Shown: positions 6,640-14,694 of the stretch, piece after piece
Position numbering within the stretch: the first letter of the stretch is position 1
How the letters are laid out: every line of letters begins with the position of its first letter
NCBI GenBank assembly: GCA_024644105.1
Contig: JAHELP010000004.1
Span: forward strand, 4,231-42,855
Source of the DNA: Candidatus Nitrosopumilus sp.
Lineage (GTDB): Archaea; Thermoproteota; Nitrososphaeria; Nitrososphaerales; Nitrosopumilaceae
DNA: 38,625 nt
Reading direction: 5' to 3'
Notes under the pieces: model-generated
Databases searched by the model: none
What the model saw: only the letters and a program-made list of their open reading frames with translations
Told to the model about the DNA's origin: nothing
Translations under genes and position numbers: made by a program

Positions 6640-7926
6640 CTATGGACTTAACCTGTCCGGATCACGTGGATATAATACAACTTCACGAACATTATCAATT
6701 CCAATTAATGTAGTCATCAACCTATCTAATCCCATTCCCCATCCTGAATGTGGTGGCATTCCCCAATCGAATGTTTTTAGATGATCAGTAAACTGTGAAG
6801 GATCTAATCCTTGCTCTTTCAATCGTTCTCTTAGCATATCTGGATTGTGTAGTCTAGTCCCTCCTGAGGATAATTCTAAAAATCCATACTGTAAATCAAA
6901 TGAACGAGATAGGGTTGCATCTTCATCTTTTTCTCTAATGTAAAATGGTTTTAACTTCATTGGCCAATCCGTTAAAAAATAAAATCCTGGATGATTTTCA
7001 CCAATTATTCTGAGATGTGAATCCAACAAATCATCTCCAAACTCCACTTTTTCTCCTGCTTTTTTTAATTCTTCAACACATTGCGTATATGTTACTCTCT
7101 CAAATGGTGATGAAGGCACCTCTATTTTATGCTCAATTGCTTCTTGTTCGGCCTTACAGTTTTCTGAAGCATCTTTGTAAACTGCAATCACTAGAGCCTC
7201 TAAAACATTCATGACATCTTCATAGTCCATAAATGCAGCCTCGATGTCAATACTTGTAAACTCTGTCAAATGTCTTCCTGTGTGAGAATTCTCTGCTCTG
7301 TAAAAGTTTGAAATCTCAAAGACCCGTTCTAGTCCTATCGTCATTTGTTCTTTGTACAATTGTGGGCTTTGAGCCAAGTAAGCTGTTTTTCCGAAATATT
7401 CTAATGAAAATAAATCTGCTCCTCCTTCACTAGCACTTCCAATAATTTTTGGTGTTGTAATTTCTAAGAATTTTTTCTCTGAAAGAGTTTTTCTTAATGA
7501 TTGCAATACATAATGACGTAATTTAAAAATTGAAGCCGTTTTTTGATTTCTCATATCCAGTGCCCTATGATTCAATCTTGTATCGATATTACTTTCAAGT
7601 CTACCAATTGGATCCACTGGTAATGGATGAATTGCTTTTCCTAAAACCTCTATCTCTTCAGCTTTAACCTCAAAAGCAAAATCACGAGCTTTGGTTTCTT
7701 GAACAATTCCTTTTACACTGACAACACTTTGACGATTTATTTCTCCCAAATTGTCGTTTAGTTCTCCTTTAACTATTACTTGTGAAATTCCTGAAACATC
7801 ACGAAGTGTGATAAAAGACATCTTTCCTAATTTTCTAAGATCTTCAATCCAACCCCCTAATACCACCTGTTTTCCTATTAATTCCCCCTTCAATTCAGAA
7901 ATATCGTGGGTTTTAACAAAAACCAT
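6640..7926 (-). CDS. aspS: Aspartyl-tRNA synthetase, archaeal type
   Basis: Class II aminoacyl-tRNA synthetase charging tRNA-Asp. The N-terminal OB fold (residues about 15-100, GWIEDLRKLGKMSFITLRD) binds the anticodon. The catalytic core shows motif 2, FYRAENSHTGRHLTEFTSID, and motif 3, GWGMGLDRLMTTLIG, ending in LYPRDPDRLSP. At 428 aa it lacks the bacterial GAD insertion, as expected of archaeal enzymes, many of which are non-discriminating and also charge tRNA-Asn for later amidation. No amidotransferase or AsnRS gene is in the window to test this. It starts 2 bp after the zinc-ribbon/KH-like gene and is followed 15 bp later by a small zinc-ribbon gene, forming an operon. Confidence 0.95.
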   Translation of the reverse strand: MVFVKTHDISELKGELIGKQVVLGGWIEDLRKLGKMSFITLRDVSGISQVIVKGELNDNLGEINRQSVVSVKGIVQETKARDFAFEVKAEEIEVLGKAIHPLPVDPIGRLESNIDTRLNHRALDMRNQKTASIFKLRHYVLQSLRKTLSEKKFLEITTPKIIGSASEGGADLFSLEYFGKTAYLAQSPQLYKEQMTIGLERVFEISNFYRAENSHTGRHLTEFTSIDIEAAFMDYEDVMNVLEALVIAVYKDASENCKAEQEAIEHKIEVPSSPFERVTYTQCVEELKKAGEKVEFGDDLLDSHLRIIGENHPGFYFLTDWPMKLKPFYIREKDEDATLSRSFDLQYGFLELSSGGTRLHNPDMLRERLKEQGLDPSQFTDHLKTFDWGMPPHSGWGMGLDRLMTTLIGIDNVREVVLYPRDPDRLSP

Positions 7927-7928
7927 GT

Positions 7929-8441
7929 CTATCTTTTATCCTCAAACTCTATCTCAATGTCAAGGTTTCGGGCATTTCTAACTATTTGAATCACTTTTTC
8001 TGTGTCTATTGGAAACTTTGGAGTCCATTTTCCTGAAACCACTGCTTTGGTTTTTTGAACACCACCTGGTGCCCAGACTGCGTTAATTGATAGAATTTTG
8101 GTTGGAAAGAACAAATCTTCAATAAACCGCTTATCTGTTTCATCTGCCTCTGTTAGCCAAATTTTACCCTTGAATTTCTCTTGTAATGTCCTGTACAGGG
8201 TGCGACTTTGTCGAATCAACATTATGTCATTTTTTGCTAATGACAATACAAAATTCCCATCAAATTCTTTACATGAGTAAAGTGTAAAATTCTCGATTTC
8301 TTTAGTCGATTTTGCTATTTGTGCAAGATTCATTGATGCCTCGACATCTGCTTTTGTTAATTTCCCTGATTCTACTTTTCCCTCACACTGAGGACATAAT
8401 ACTGAATTTTTTGCATCAAAGCCACAAATAGGTAATTTCAT
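7929..8441 (-). CDS. Zinc-ribbon plus KH-like RNA-binding protein (archaeal NusA-like)
   Basis: A 170-aa protein with an N-terminal Cys cluster (ICGFDAKN then CPQCEGKV), a middle segment without clear motifs, and a C-terminal part, SINAVWAPGGVQKTKAVVSG to NLDIEIEFEDKR, whose pattern fits a KH fold such as that of archaeal NusA-like proteins. It is the first gene of the aspS operon, with 2 bp before aspS, which suggests a role linked to tRNA, translation or transcription. The Cys spacing and KH assignment are from reading alone and the exact family name is uncertain. No signal or membrane segment is present. Confidence 0.65.
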   Translation of the reverse strand: MKLPICGFDAKNSVLCPQCEGKVESGKLTKADVEASMNLAQIAKSTKEIENFTLYSCKEFDGNFVLSLAKNDIMLIRQSRTLYRTLQEKFKGKIWLTEADETDKRFIEDLFFPTKILSINAVWAPGGVQKTKAVVSGKWTPKFPIDTEKVIQIVRNARNLDIEIEFEDKR

Positions 8442-8523
8442 TTAAATCGACTTTTTCATTCTATTAATCTTGTTTATATCCCTTAGTGCAAAACAAAAAT
8501 TCTAGTTTGGATCTAAAAGAATC

Positions 8524-9462
8524 ATGAAATTTCTAATAGTTAAGGGGCTGTCTGCAAAATATTCTTCATCCAAAGGTCCAGTATATGCTGTAGATGATGT
8601 TGACTTTGAATTAGAATCTGGTGAATCAATTGGAATTGCAGGTGAAAGCGCATGTGGAAAAAGTACCTTGGGTTTATCCTTAATTCGAATGCTTTCCGGA
8701 GCTACTACCCAGGGTGAAATACAATTTGAAGGTGACTCCATTTTGCAAATGAATGAATCTGATTTTGATAAGCAACTAAGGTGGAAAAAAATCTCCATGG
8801 TTTTTCAGGGTGCTATGAATTCACTGGATCCAGTATTTACAATCAATGAACAATTTTTAGAAATTTTAAAACAACACAGTTTTGATGGTAATGCAGAAAA
8901 ACTAATCTTAGATGCGATGAATTCTGTCTGCTTAGATGAAAATGTGTTAAAAAAATATCCTCATGAACTCAGTGGTGGAATGAAACAAAGAGTGATTATT
9001 GCTATGGCTTTACTACTAAAACCTAAATTTGTTATTGCAGATGAACCTACCACTGCACTAGATGTTTTGATTCAAGCACAAATTATCAACCTTCTAAAAT
9101 CCCTAAAAAAAGATGGTATGTCTTTTATGTTAATCACCCATGATTTGGCAGTTTTATCTGAGATTGCAGATAAAGTTGGAATAATGTATGGTGGACAACT
9201 AGTGGAATTTGGTTCATCAGAACAAATTTACAAAAATCCAAAACATCCTTACACTCAAGGCCTTTTAGAATCAATCCCTAAACTACAAGGTGATACTCCA
9301 AAGTATATCAAAGGAATTCCTCCTAGTCTGCTTGATCCTCCTACTCAATGTAGATTTATTGAAAGATGTCCTCTGGCCATCGAAAAATGTAAAGAACTTC
9401 CACCTAAATTTAAAACTGAGACTGGATATGTGAGATGCTGGTTATATGAGGATAAGTTGTAG
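8524..9462 (+). CDS. Oligopeptide/dipeptide ABC transporter ATP-binding protein (DppD/OppD-like)
   Basis: An ABC ATPase of 312 aa. It has the Walker A motif GESACGKST (about residue 39), Q-loop VFQGAMNSLDP, signature LSGGMKQRV, Walker B FVIADEPTTALD and the H-loop LITHDLAVL. The C-terminal oligopeptide-type extension includes KHPYTQGLLESIP and a Cys-rich tail (CRFIERCPLAIEKC, then RCW), which in DppD/DppF relatives can hold an Fe-S cluster. Such ATPases power uptake of peptides, or nickel in some members, through two permeases and a binding protein. None of these partners, nor the second ATPase, is encoded nearby, so it is an orphan here and probably works with components elsewhere. Confidence 0.88.
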   Translation: MKFLIVKGLSAKYSSSKGPVYAVDDVDFELESGESIGIAGESACGKSTLGLSLIRMLSGATTQGEIQFEGDSILQMNESDFDKQLRWKKISMVFQGAMNSLDPVFTINEQFLEILKQHSFDGNAEKLILDAMNSVCLDENVLKKYPHELSGGMKQRVIIAMALLLKPKFVIADEPTTALDVLIQAQIINLLKSLKKDGMSFMLITHDLAVLSEIADKVGIMYGGQLVEFGSSEQIYKNPKHPYTQGLLESIPKLQGDTPKYIKGIPPSLLDPPTQCRFIERCPLAIEKCKELPPKFKTETGYVRCWLYEDKL

Positions 9463-9464
9463 AT

Positions 9465-9779
9465 TTACTTTGAATTAAGGAATTCTTCGTCTATTTTTTT
9501 CAAATATGTTTCCTGTATGTGTGCAATTTCTCTACCTGTTGTATTTCTTGAAATCATTTTTGCATATTGAACTAAATCTTGATTTTTTTGAGTTTTCTCA
9601 AACTCTTCAATTTTTTTAAATGATTCTTGTTCGAATTTCATTATGTCTCTTAATTCTTTACTAATTTCTTCTGCTTTCATGTTTTCATAATTCTTTGAAT
9701 TTGTTTTTCTAAAATTTATTTCATCAATTAACTTCTGGACTTCTTTTGATCCATTCATTATTTTTTTAAAAATATTCAA
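9465..9779 (-). CDS. Charged helical protein of unknown function
   Basis: A 104-aa protein rich in Lys and Glu with heptad-like spacing from about residue 10 to 70, so probably helical or coiled coil. It has no cysteine and no membrane segment. Its stop lies 2 bp from the convergent stop of the ABC ATPase gene. Just upstream on the same strand are a possible 31-codon zinc-finger frame and a DUF6659 gene, so the three may be co-transcribed. I do not recognise a family. The composition, with long Lys/Glu runs, gives low predictive value. Confidence 0.55.
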   Translation of the reverse strand: MNIFKKIMNGSKEVQKLIDEINFRKTNSKNYENMKAEEISKELRDIMKFEQESFKKIEEFEKTQKNQDLVQYAKMISRNTTGREIAHIQETYLKKIDEEFLNSK

Positions 9780-9784
9780 ATATT

Positions 9785-9880
9785 TTAATTTTGTACTTCT
9801 TTTTTATGTTCTAGAATATGCTTTAATCCATCAGTCATACTTAGTGCGTCTAAATCTATTTCACAATAAGGACACTTCAA
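9785..9880 (-). CDS. Possible 31-aa C2H2-type zinc finger
   Basis: Below the ORF-track size limit. A TTG at 9880 opens LKCPYCEIDLDALSM followed by GLKHILEHKKE: a CxxC pair, 14 residues, then HxxxH, a classical single C2H2-like finger. An in-frame stop lies 9 codons upstream, so the frame cannot be long. The TTG comes 4 bp after the stop of the DUF6659 gene, suggesting translation as an operon partner. The same Cys/His layout recurs in the gene at 37901-38176. A TTG start and tiny size keep confidence moderate. Confidence 0.45.
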   Translation of the reverse strand: MKCPYCEIDLDALSMTDGLKHILEHKKEVQN

Positions 9881-9884
9881 AGTT

Positions 9885-10259
9885 TTAAGAATATTTTTTT
9901 ACAATTGGTAAGCAAGAGTCTATAATTCTAAGCATCTCTGATCTGATGACTTTCTTATCGATTGAAATCCAAACTCGTGATTTTTTAATTGCAAATGAAA
10001 TTGTTTGTACTTTCTTCCTTTCTTCCCATACAAATTCTATCTCCCCTAAATTCTTGTCAAAAAATCCTTCCAAGTCTGTCTTTATTGCAATATGTGAAAA
10101 TTGATACTGTGTATTCTTTTCATTTAACAGGGGGATTAAATCCGGTCTTCTCTTGTATGCTAGAAGATCTCCACTTTCACCAATTACTCCAACAAATCTA
10201 ATGAATGGACTAATTGTGGCAATATTGTCACAAATTTTTTCAAAGTCTTTTTTCGACAT
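9885..10259 (-). CDS. DUF6659 family protein
   Basis: A 124-aa protein matching the pattern I know for DUF6659, a family expanded in Nitrososphaerota: an N-terminal helix DFEKICDNI, then SPFIRFVGVIGESGDLLAYKRR, a helical middle and a C-terminal strand pair KVQTISFAIKKSRVWISID. The fold resembles roadblock/profilin-like sensory domains, and members often lie beside signalling genes, as here (receiver and kinase genes follow on the other strand). The track start at 10373 adds 38 residues unlike the family. I prefer ATG 10259 (MSKKDFE), which has a TATA-like TTAAAATA about 33 nt upstream. Biochemical function is unknown. Confidence 0.7.
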   Translation of the reverse strand: MSKKDFEKICDNIATISPFIRFVGVIGESGDLLAYKRRPDLIPLLNEKNTQYQFSHIAIKTDLEGFFDKNLGEIEFVWEERKKVQTISFAIKKSRVWISIDKKVIRSEMLRIIDSCLPIVKKYS

Positions 10260-10418
10260 CTGCCTTGAGGTGTAAAAAGATGATATTTTAATCCTTATCG
10301 AAAAATGAGATAGCTCTATCCTAAAATTCGAAAAATCTATTCTAGATCGTTTACTTTGGCTGTTCTTAGCCATAAATCATACTTTATGATTATACAATTT
10401 CCATAATATTTTGTGTTC

Positions 10419-10432
10419 GTAACATGTGTTAC
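10419..10432. promoter_or_regulatory. Inverted repeat upstream of the receiver gene
   Basis: GTAACA and TGTTAC form perfect 6-bp arms around TG, 40 bp upstream of ATG 10472. A TATA-like CATAATAT lies about 10-15 bp further upstream, so this could be an operator near the transcription start. The pattern is short and may be chance. Confidence 0.3.
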
Positions 10433-10471
10433 ATACTATCAATTACAAACCCTTGCAAATCAACACAATAC

Positions 10472-10828
10472 ATGAAAATTCTGGTAGTAGATGATAACGT
10501 CGATATTACTGGGATGTTTGCAAAATATCTGTCATTAAAGGGATATGAGTGCGTTGTTTCTAATACTGGCCAAAATGCTCTAAGTATGATAAAAAACCAA
10601 TCTTTTGATTATGTGATTTTAGATATGTCTATGCCGGAATTTGGAGGATTAGATGTAATAGAATCCCTAGAAAAAGAAGATTTACTTAAAAATAACAAAA
10701 TAATCATTTTGACTGCTTCATCGATTTCAAACATAGATATTGAAAAAATTACAAAAAAAGAGGGAATTACAACTTTTCTAAAAAAACCAGTTCAACTAAG
10801 TGAATTATTACAGGTAATGTCAAACTAA
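10472..10828 (+). CDS. Single-domain response regulator (CheY-like)
   Basis: A stand-alone receiver domain of 118 aa. It shows the acidic pair VVDDN, the phospho-acceptor Asp in VILDMSMPEFGG, the conserved Thr in ILTASS and the Lys in FLKKP. There is no output domain, so it must act through protein contacts or pass phosphate on. The track start at 10424 adds 16 residues unlike any receiver; ATG 10472 (MKILVVDDN) is the canonical start. The membrane kinase gene follows after about 45 bp on the same strand and is its probable partner. Confidence 0.9.
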   Translation: MKILVVDDNVDITGMFAKYLSLKGYECVVSNTGQNALSMIKNQSFDYVILDMSMPEFGGLDVIESLEKEDLLKNNKIIILTASSISNIDIEKITKKEGITTFLKKPVQLSELLQVMSN

Positions 10829-10874
10829 AAATTTGATTTTTAGGTGACTATGAATTTATCAAGTGGTGAAAAAT

Positions 10875-12047
10875 ATGAAAAAAAAATTCAAATTAAATAA
10901 TAATTTTATTGCAAATAGTATTCAAAATAAAATTCTTATCCCAATGCTACTTTTATCATTAGTACCAACTTTTATTTTTGGAATAATTTTTTTAAATAAT
11001 GAAATTTCTAATTTAGATAGTGAAAAATCATTAGAGAGTCTTTATTTAGACATAATATTTTTTTCAATGATTATGGTTTCTACTATAATACTAATAATAG
11101 TTTTTTCACATCTAGTTGCTAAAGGAATACAAAATCCTATTTTAGAATTAAAAAAAGCCTTTAAGGAATTTAATGGAGGGAAATATGATTCTGTAATTAA
11201 AATTAAAGGTCATGATGAAGTATCTGATTTGACACAATCTTTTCAAACATTTCAAGAATATTTTATTTCAAACAATAAAATTAAAGATTATTATCAAAAA
11301 GAATTGGAATTAAAAATAAAGGAACTTAAAAAAACTGATATTTTAAAAGATGAATTTGCATCAATGATAACACATGAACTCAAAACCCCTCTAACTCCAA
11401 TTCGGGGATATTGTGAAATGTTAAAAGAAAATAGTTTAGGTGAATTAACCTCTGAACAACTAGAATGTATTGAAACTATTGACTCGAATGCATTTCATTT
11501 GGAAAAACTAATTGGAGATATTTTAGATGCCCAAAAATTAGATATGGGACATATTGTTTTCAATAAAACTGAGATTCATCTTAGTACTTTTATTCATGAA
11601 TTGACTAAAAATATTCAGCCTCTAGTTGATAAGAAAAATATCCAACTAAAAATTTCATCTATTTCTGATTGTGTATTGTTTACTGATGAGCAAAGATTAA
11701 GGCAAATTTTTTATAATTTAGTAAGAAATGCCATTGATTTTGTACCTGAAAATAGTGGAGTAATTGAACTTGGATTCAAATCATCTAAAAATGATCTAAT
11801 TTTTTATGTGAGAGATAATGGTATGGGAATTCCTAAGGACAAACAATCTAACATCTTTAAAAAATTCTATCAGGTTGATACTGCCCAAACTCGTAAGCAT
11901 GGAGGTAGTGGTTTAGGTTTAGTTATTTGTAAAGGGATGGTTGAAGGTCTTGGTGGTAAAATATGGTTTGATAGTGACCGTGAAAAAGGGACTACGTTCT
12001 ATTTTAGTCTCTCAAAAATTTTACCTGTTTCCAATGAGGTCAAATAA
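10875..12047 (+). CDS. Membrane sensor histidine kinase
   Basis: A 390-aa histidine kinase with two membrane segments (about residues 20-40 and 60-80 of the mature numbering) flanking a very short extracytoplasmic loop, a HAMP domain, a HisKA domain with the phospho-acceptor in MITHELKTPLTP, and a HATPase domain with N box FYNLVRNAIDF, G1 box VRDNGMGIP and G2 box GGSGLGLVICKGMV. The loop is too short to hold an ordinary sensor domain, so it may sense membrane state or a partner. The track start is GTG 10863; ATG 10875 has GGTGA just upstream and is preferred. It lies between a receiver gene and a kinase-tail-like gene, all plus strand. Confidence 0.93.
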   Translation: MKKKFKLNNNFIANSIQNKILIPMLLLSLVPTFIFGIIFLNNEISNLDSEKSLESLYLDIIFFSMIMVSTIILIIVFSHLVAKGIQNPILELKKAFKEFNGGKYDSVIKIKGHDEVSDLTQSFQTFQEYFISNNKIKDYYQKELELKIKELKKTDILKDEFASMITHELKTPLTPIRGYCEMLKENSLGELTSEQLECIETIDSNAFHLEKLIGDILDAQKLDMGHIVFNKTEIHLSTFIHELTKNIQPLVDKKNIQLKISSISDCVLFTDEQRLRQIFYNLVRNAIDFVPENSGVIELGFKSSKNDLIFYVRDNGMGIPKDKQSNIFKKFYQVDTAQTRKHGGSGLGLVICKGMVEGLGGKIWFDSDREKGTTFYFSLSKILPVSNEVK

Positions 12048-12093
12048 TTGAATAACTTTATTCAAACCTTAGACTATTTGGAGGATACATGGA

Positions 12094-12588
12094 ATGAATA
12101 ATGATTATGAATCTATTGAGGATCTTAGTAAACAATTTTCAGATAATGTTGCTGCTAATCAAAAACGTCTTAATCAAATACGTTCAAACCAATTTCTTGA
12201 TATGGCAAATGCTGATGGAATAATAAATGTAAAACAGGTTATAGAAAAACGTCATGATTTCACATACAGAGAACAATCTCAATTAGAAATTCTGTCAAAT
12301 GAAATGAATGATTTAGTACTAAATCAAATAAAAATTTTTGAAGAAGATACTGCTTTTAAACAAAAAGAATTATTGCAAAAGAAAATACTTTTAGAAGAAT
12401 TGGGAAAAGAATATTCTAAACAACTTTCTTACATTTCTGAGTTATCTAATTCTAAAAGTGATTTACCCCTTACACCTTTAATTGTACATATGGATATGCT
12501 TTTACAAAACCAAGATTTGTCTGAAAAACAAAAAAACCATTTAATTATTGCAAGGCAAAATATTTTATCTGGATTAAATTTACAATAA
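12094..12588 (+). CDS. Coiled-coil protein with histidine-less HisKA-like tail
   Basis: A 164-aa soluble protein with long helical stretches (about residues 45-120, Lys/Glu/Gln/Leu-rich). Its last 45 residues, including LPLTPLIVHMDMLL and LSEKQKNHLIIARQNI, align by eye with the HisKA dimerisation helices of the kinase just upstream (KTPLTPIRGYCEML and LTSEQLECIETIDSN). The phospho-accepting His-Glu pair is replaced by Ser-Lys, and there is no ATPase domain. It could be a dimerisation partner, inhibitor or decoy for a histidine kinase. It starts 46 bp after the kinase gene, with GGAGG about 10 nt before its ATG, so it is probably in the same operon. The resemblance needs a profile search. Confidence 0.6.
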   Translation: MNNDYESIEDLSKQFSDNVAANQKRLNQIRSNQFLDMANADGIINVKQVIEKRHDFTYREQSQLEILSNEMNDLVLNQIKIFEEDTAFKQKELLQKKILLEELGKEYSKQLSYISELSNSKSDLPLTPLIVHMDMLLQNQDLSEKQKNHLIIARQNILSGLNLQ

Positions 12589-12927
12589 ATTATTTTTATA
12601 TTAAATTAAAAATTTGGAATATTTACAAATTGTTACCATAATTTTACTAGTAGATATTTTCTAATTTAACAAGAATTTAGATAGTTATTGTAAAGAAATC
12701 CTCGCGACTAATTCAATAAACCTCTATTTTGGGCATACCTCTGAATTAACTAACTTAATCAGTTGGGTTTCTTGAAAACTCCAATAAGATAAACTTGGAA
12801 TACCTTTGAGATATCCTTTTTTGCTATCGTTTTTTGCTTTTATTGATTATTCTATGTTTCATTACTGCACCCAATTCTTGAATAAAATATAGTTTTCATT
12901 AAATAACGCCAAAAATTAGTTTGATTT
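12589..12927. other. 339-bp gap without a recognised gene
   Basis: The stretch is A/T-rich, with a slightly more mixed segment at about 12695-12800. I see no tRNA, no long open frame and no strong inverted repeat. Two TTTTTTGC runs near 12817-12840 could end a transcript. AATAAAATAT (12881-12890) is a TATA-like box about 40 nt before the GTG start of the next gene. Confidence 0.4.
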
Positions 12928-13560
12928 GTGGATTTTGTTGATCTATTTCCGTTTGCTCCGGAGGTAGGATATCTTAGTTTATCCTTAGTCAATTTCTTTG
13001 GTTCACTAGTTCCTTTTGTCCCATTACCTGGATTTCTACTCCTTGCTACAATGTCTGTAGGTGATCAATTTGATTTGCATATTTTGGCATTACTTTCGGC
13101 AATTACAGCTACGGTTGCAAAACAAATTATTTTCTATGTTAGTTATGGTGGACGTAAAATAATTAATGAAAAAACTAGAAAGAGAATGCGCCCGTTTGAA
13201 CGATTAGTGAAAAGATATGGAGCTGGAGCAGCTTTTTTTGCAGCAGCAACTCCCATTCCTGATGATTTAGTATACGTCCCATTAGGCTTGGCAAAATATA
13301 ATCCAAAGCGATTTTTTATTGCTACTCTTACTGGAAAAATTGTTCTTAGCTACTCTATTGTATTTATTTCTCATCACTTAGGCTTATCCTTGGTTGAGCC
13401 TTTCCTTGAAAATATAGATGATGCAACTCCGATTTACATTGGGATAATTATTTTTGGTGTTATGATGACTTCTGTCATTATTTTATTATTGAGATTAGAT
13501 TGGGCAAGAATTCTTGGAAAGTTTGCACCCTGGACACTGGATGAAAATAACAAAGATTAG
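12928..13560 (+). CDS. VTT-domain (DedA/SNARE-associated-like) membrane protein
   Basis: A 210-aa integral membrane protein of the VTT/DedA group. It begins with re-entrant-like hydrophobic segments (SLSLVNFFGSLVPFVPLPGFLLLA), has the family's core FFAAATPIPDDLVYVPLG with the conserved Pro and Asp residues, and ends with a hydrophobic helix (IYIGIIIFGVMMTSVIILLL) and a short charged tail. Related DedA and TMEM41B/VMP1 proteins move or scramble lipids; the role in archaea is unknown. The start is GTG at 12928. Its TAG stop overlaps the TAA stop of the convergent glycosylase gene within four bases. Confidence 0.82.
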   Translation: MDFVDLFPFAPEVGYLSLSLVNFFGSLVPFVPLPGFLLLATMSVGDQFDLHILALLSAITATVAKQIIFYVSYGGRKIINEKTRKRMRPFERLVKRYGAGAAFFAAATPIPDDLVYVPLGLAKYNPKRFFIATLTGKIVLSYSIVFISHHLGLSLVEPFLENIDDATPIYIGIIIFGVMMTSVIILLLRLDWARILGKFAPWTLDENNKD

Positions 13561-14120
13561 ATTGTTATTTTAAAATTCCATAGTTTGTCCGTAGCTTTTG
13601 TAATTCCTATTCTTTGTGATGCTACTATTTTTTTAGGCTTGATACCTTCTGAAATGTATAATTTTGATTTTACTGTTAAATCCATACCATAATGCTCTTT
13701 AGTTATGTTAAGGGCTTGTGCTAATTTTGCTGGTCCATTAGATATGTTATTAAAATTTACATTGCCTCTGTTCTTTTGCATTATTTCAATTCCCTTTTCA
13801 GGAACTATTGCACGAATTAATACTGCTCCTGCTTCCTTTTTGGGAGTTTTAGCTACTATATTGAAACAATAATGCATTCCATATGTAAAATAGACATATG
13901 CAAAACCTACTTGCTCAAACATTACCTTGTTTCTTTCTGTTATTTTGTTAAATGCATGACTAGCAGGATCATCTTTGTGTCTATACGCTTCAGTTTCTGA
14001 AATTATTCCTGAGATTTCATGCTTGCCAATCTTTCTAATAATTTTTTTACCTAAAAGATTTTTTGCAACTTCTACCGTATCTTTTGAATAAAACTCTCTA
14101 GGAAGAATAGTCAATATCAA
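13557..14120 (-). CDS. 3-methyladenine DNA glycosylase (AAG/MPG family)
   Basis: Monofunctional alkyladenine DNA glycosylase that removes alkylated and deaminated purines in base excision repair. It shows the family opening LPREFYSKDTVEVAKNLLGKK, the catalytic-site ISETEAYRHKDDPASHAF (active-site Glu in ETEAY), FTYGMHYCFNIV and the substrate-pocket NGPAKLAQALNI. At 187 aa it is near the usual bacterial/archaeal length. The start region overlaps the uracil-DNA glycosylase gene by 23 bp, so the two repair genes are co-transcribed and probably coupled. This family is patchy in archaea, so lateral acquisition is possible. Confidence 0.93.
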   Translation of the reverse strand: MILTILPREFYSKDTVEVAKNLLGKKIIRKIGKHEISGIISETEAYRHKDDPASHAFNKITERNKVMFEQVGFAYVYFTYGMHYCFNIVAKTPKKEAGAVLIRAIVPEKGIEIMQKNRGNVNFNNISNGPAKLAQALNITKEHYGMDLTVKSKLYISEGIKPKKIVASQRIGITKATDKLWNFKITI

Positions 14121-14691
14121 TTTTAATTTCTTTGTTATTTTTTAATTCTGCGATTAACTCAAATAGTTTTTTAATGTCACCACTTAGAACTTTGATTAAT
14201 TCTTGATTGTAAATTGTAGCTGCTGGATGAACTGTTAAAAAATATAATTGATTTTCTTTTTTAACAACCTTGCCTCTAAATTTTGTAATTTCTGAACCTC
14301 CTAACAATGAATTAAATGCAGTGTTGCCTAAAATACAGATTATTTTTGGTTTGATAATTGATATTTCTTGCCTTAAATATTCTTGACATGTGTTTCTCTC
14401 AATTGTGGTTGGAACTCTATTTTTAGGTGGTCTACATTTTACAATGTTTGTAATGTATACTTCTTCTCTTGTTACTCCTACCTCTTCCAATGCGGCAGAT
14501 AGTTTTTTACCTGCAATTCCAATAAATGGTTCTCCGTTTTGATCTTCATTTTTTCCAGGAGCTTCTCCCACAAAGATTACGCTTGAGTGAAAATTACCTT
14601 TACCTGGAACTGAATTTAATCTTGTTTTACTAAGTTCACATTTTGTACACTCTATTACATTTTGTTTTATAATTTCTAATTTTTGGCCCAT
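14098..14691 (-). CDS. Uracil-DNA glycosylase, family 4 (Fe-S type)
   Basis: Removes uracil from DNA in base excision repair. It has the 4Fe-4S cysteines (CTKC near residue 16 and two more in KCRPPKNR and NTCQEYL), the active-site motif GEAPGKNEDQNGEPFIGIAGK and the second motif VHPAATIYN. The 197-aa length fits family 4 enzymes of thermophiles and archaea. It starts 3 bp after the TldD gene stop and overlaps the AAG gene downstream, giving a tldD-udg-aag operon. The C-terminal 30 residues are Lys/Glu-rich and beyond the core fold. Confidence 0.94.
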   Translation of the reverse strand: MGQKLEIIKQNVIECTKCELSKTRLNSVPGKGNFHSSVIFVGEAPGKNEDQNGEPFIGIAGKKLSAALEEVGVTREEVYITNIVKCRPPKNRVPTTIERNTCQEYLRQEISIIKPKIICILGNTAFNSLLGGSEITKFRGKVVKKENQLYFLTVHPAATIYNQELIKVLSGDIKKLFELIAELKNNKEIKIDIDYSS

Positions 14692-14694
14692 TTT

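Noticed and set aside
6461-6784. Plus-strand 107-aa ORF
   Set aside because: Antisense to the small zinc-ribbon gene and aspS, with no family features.
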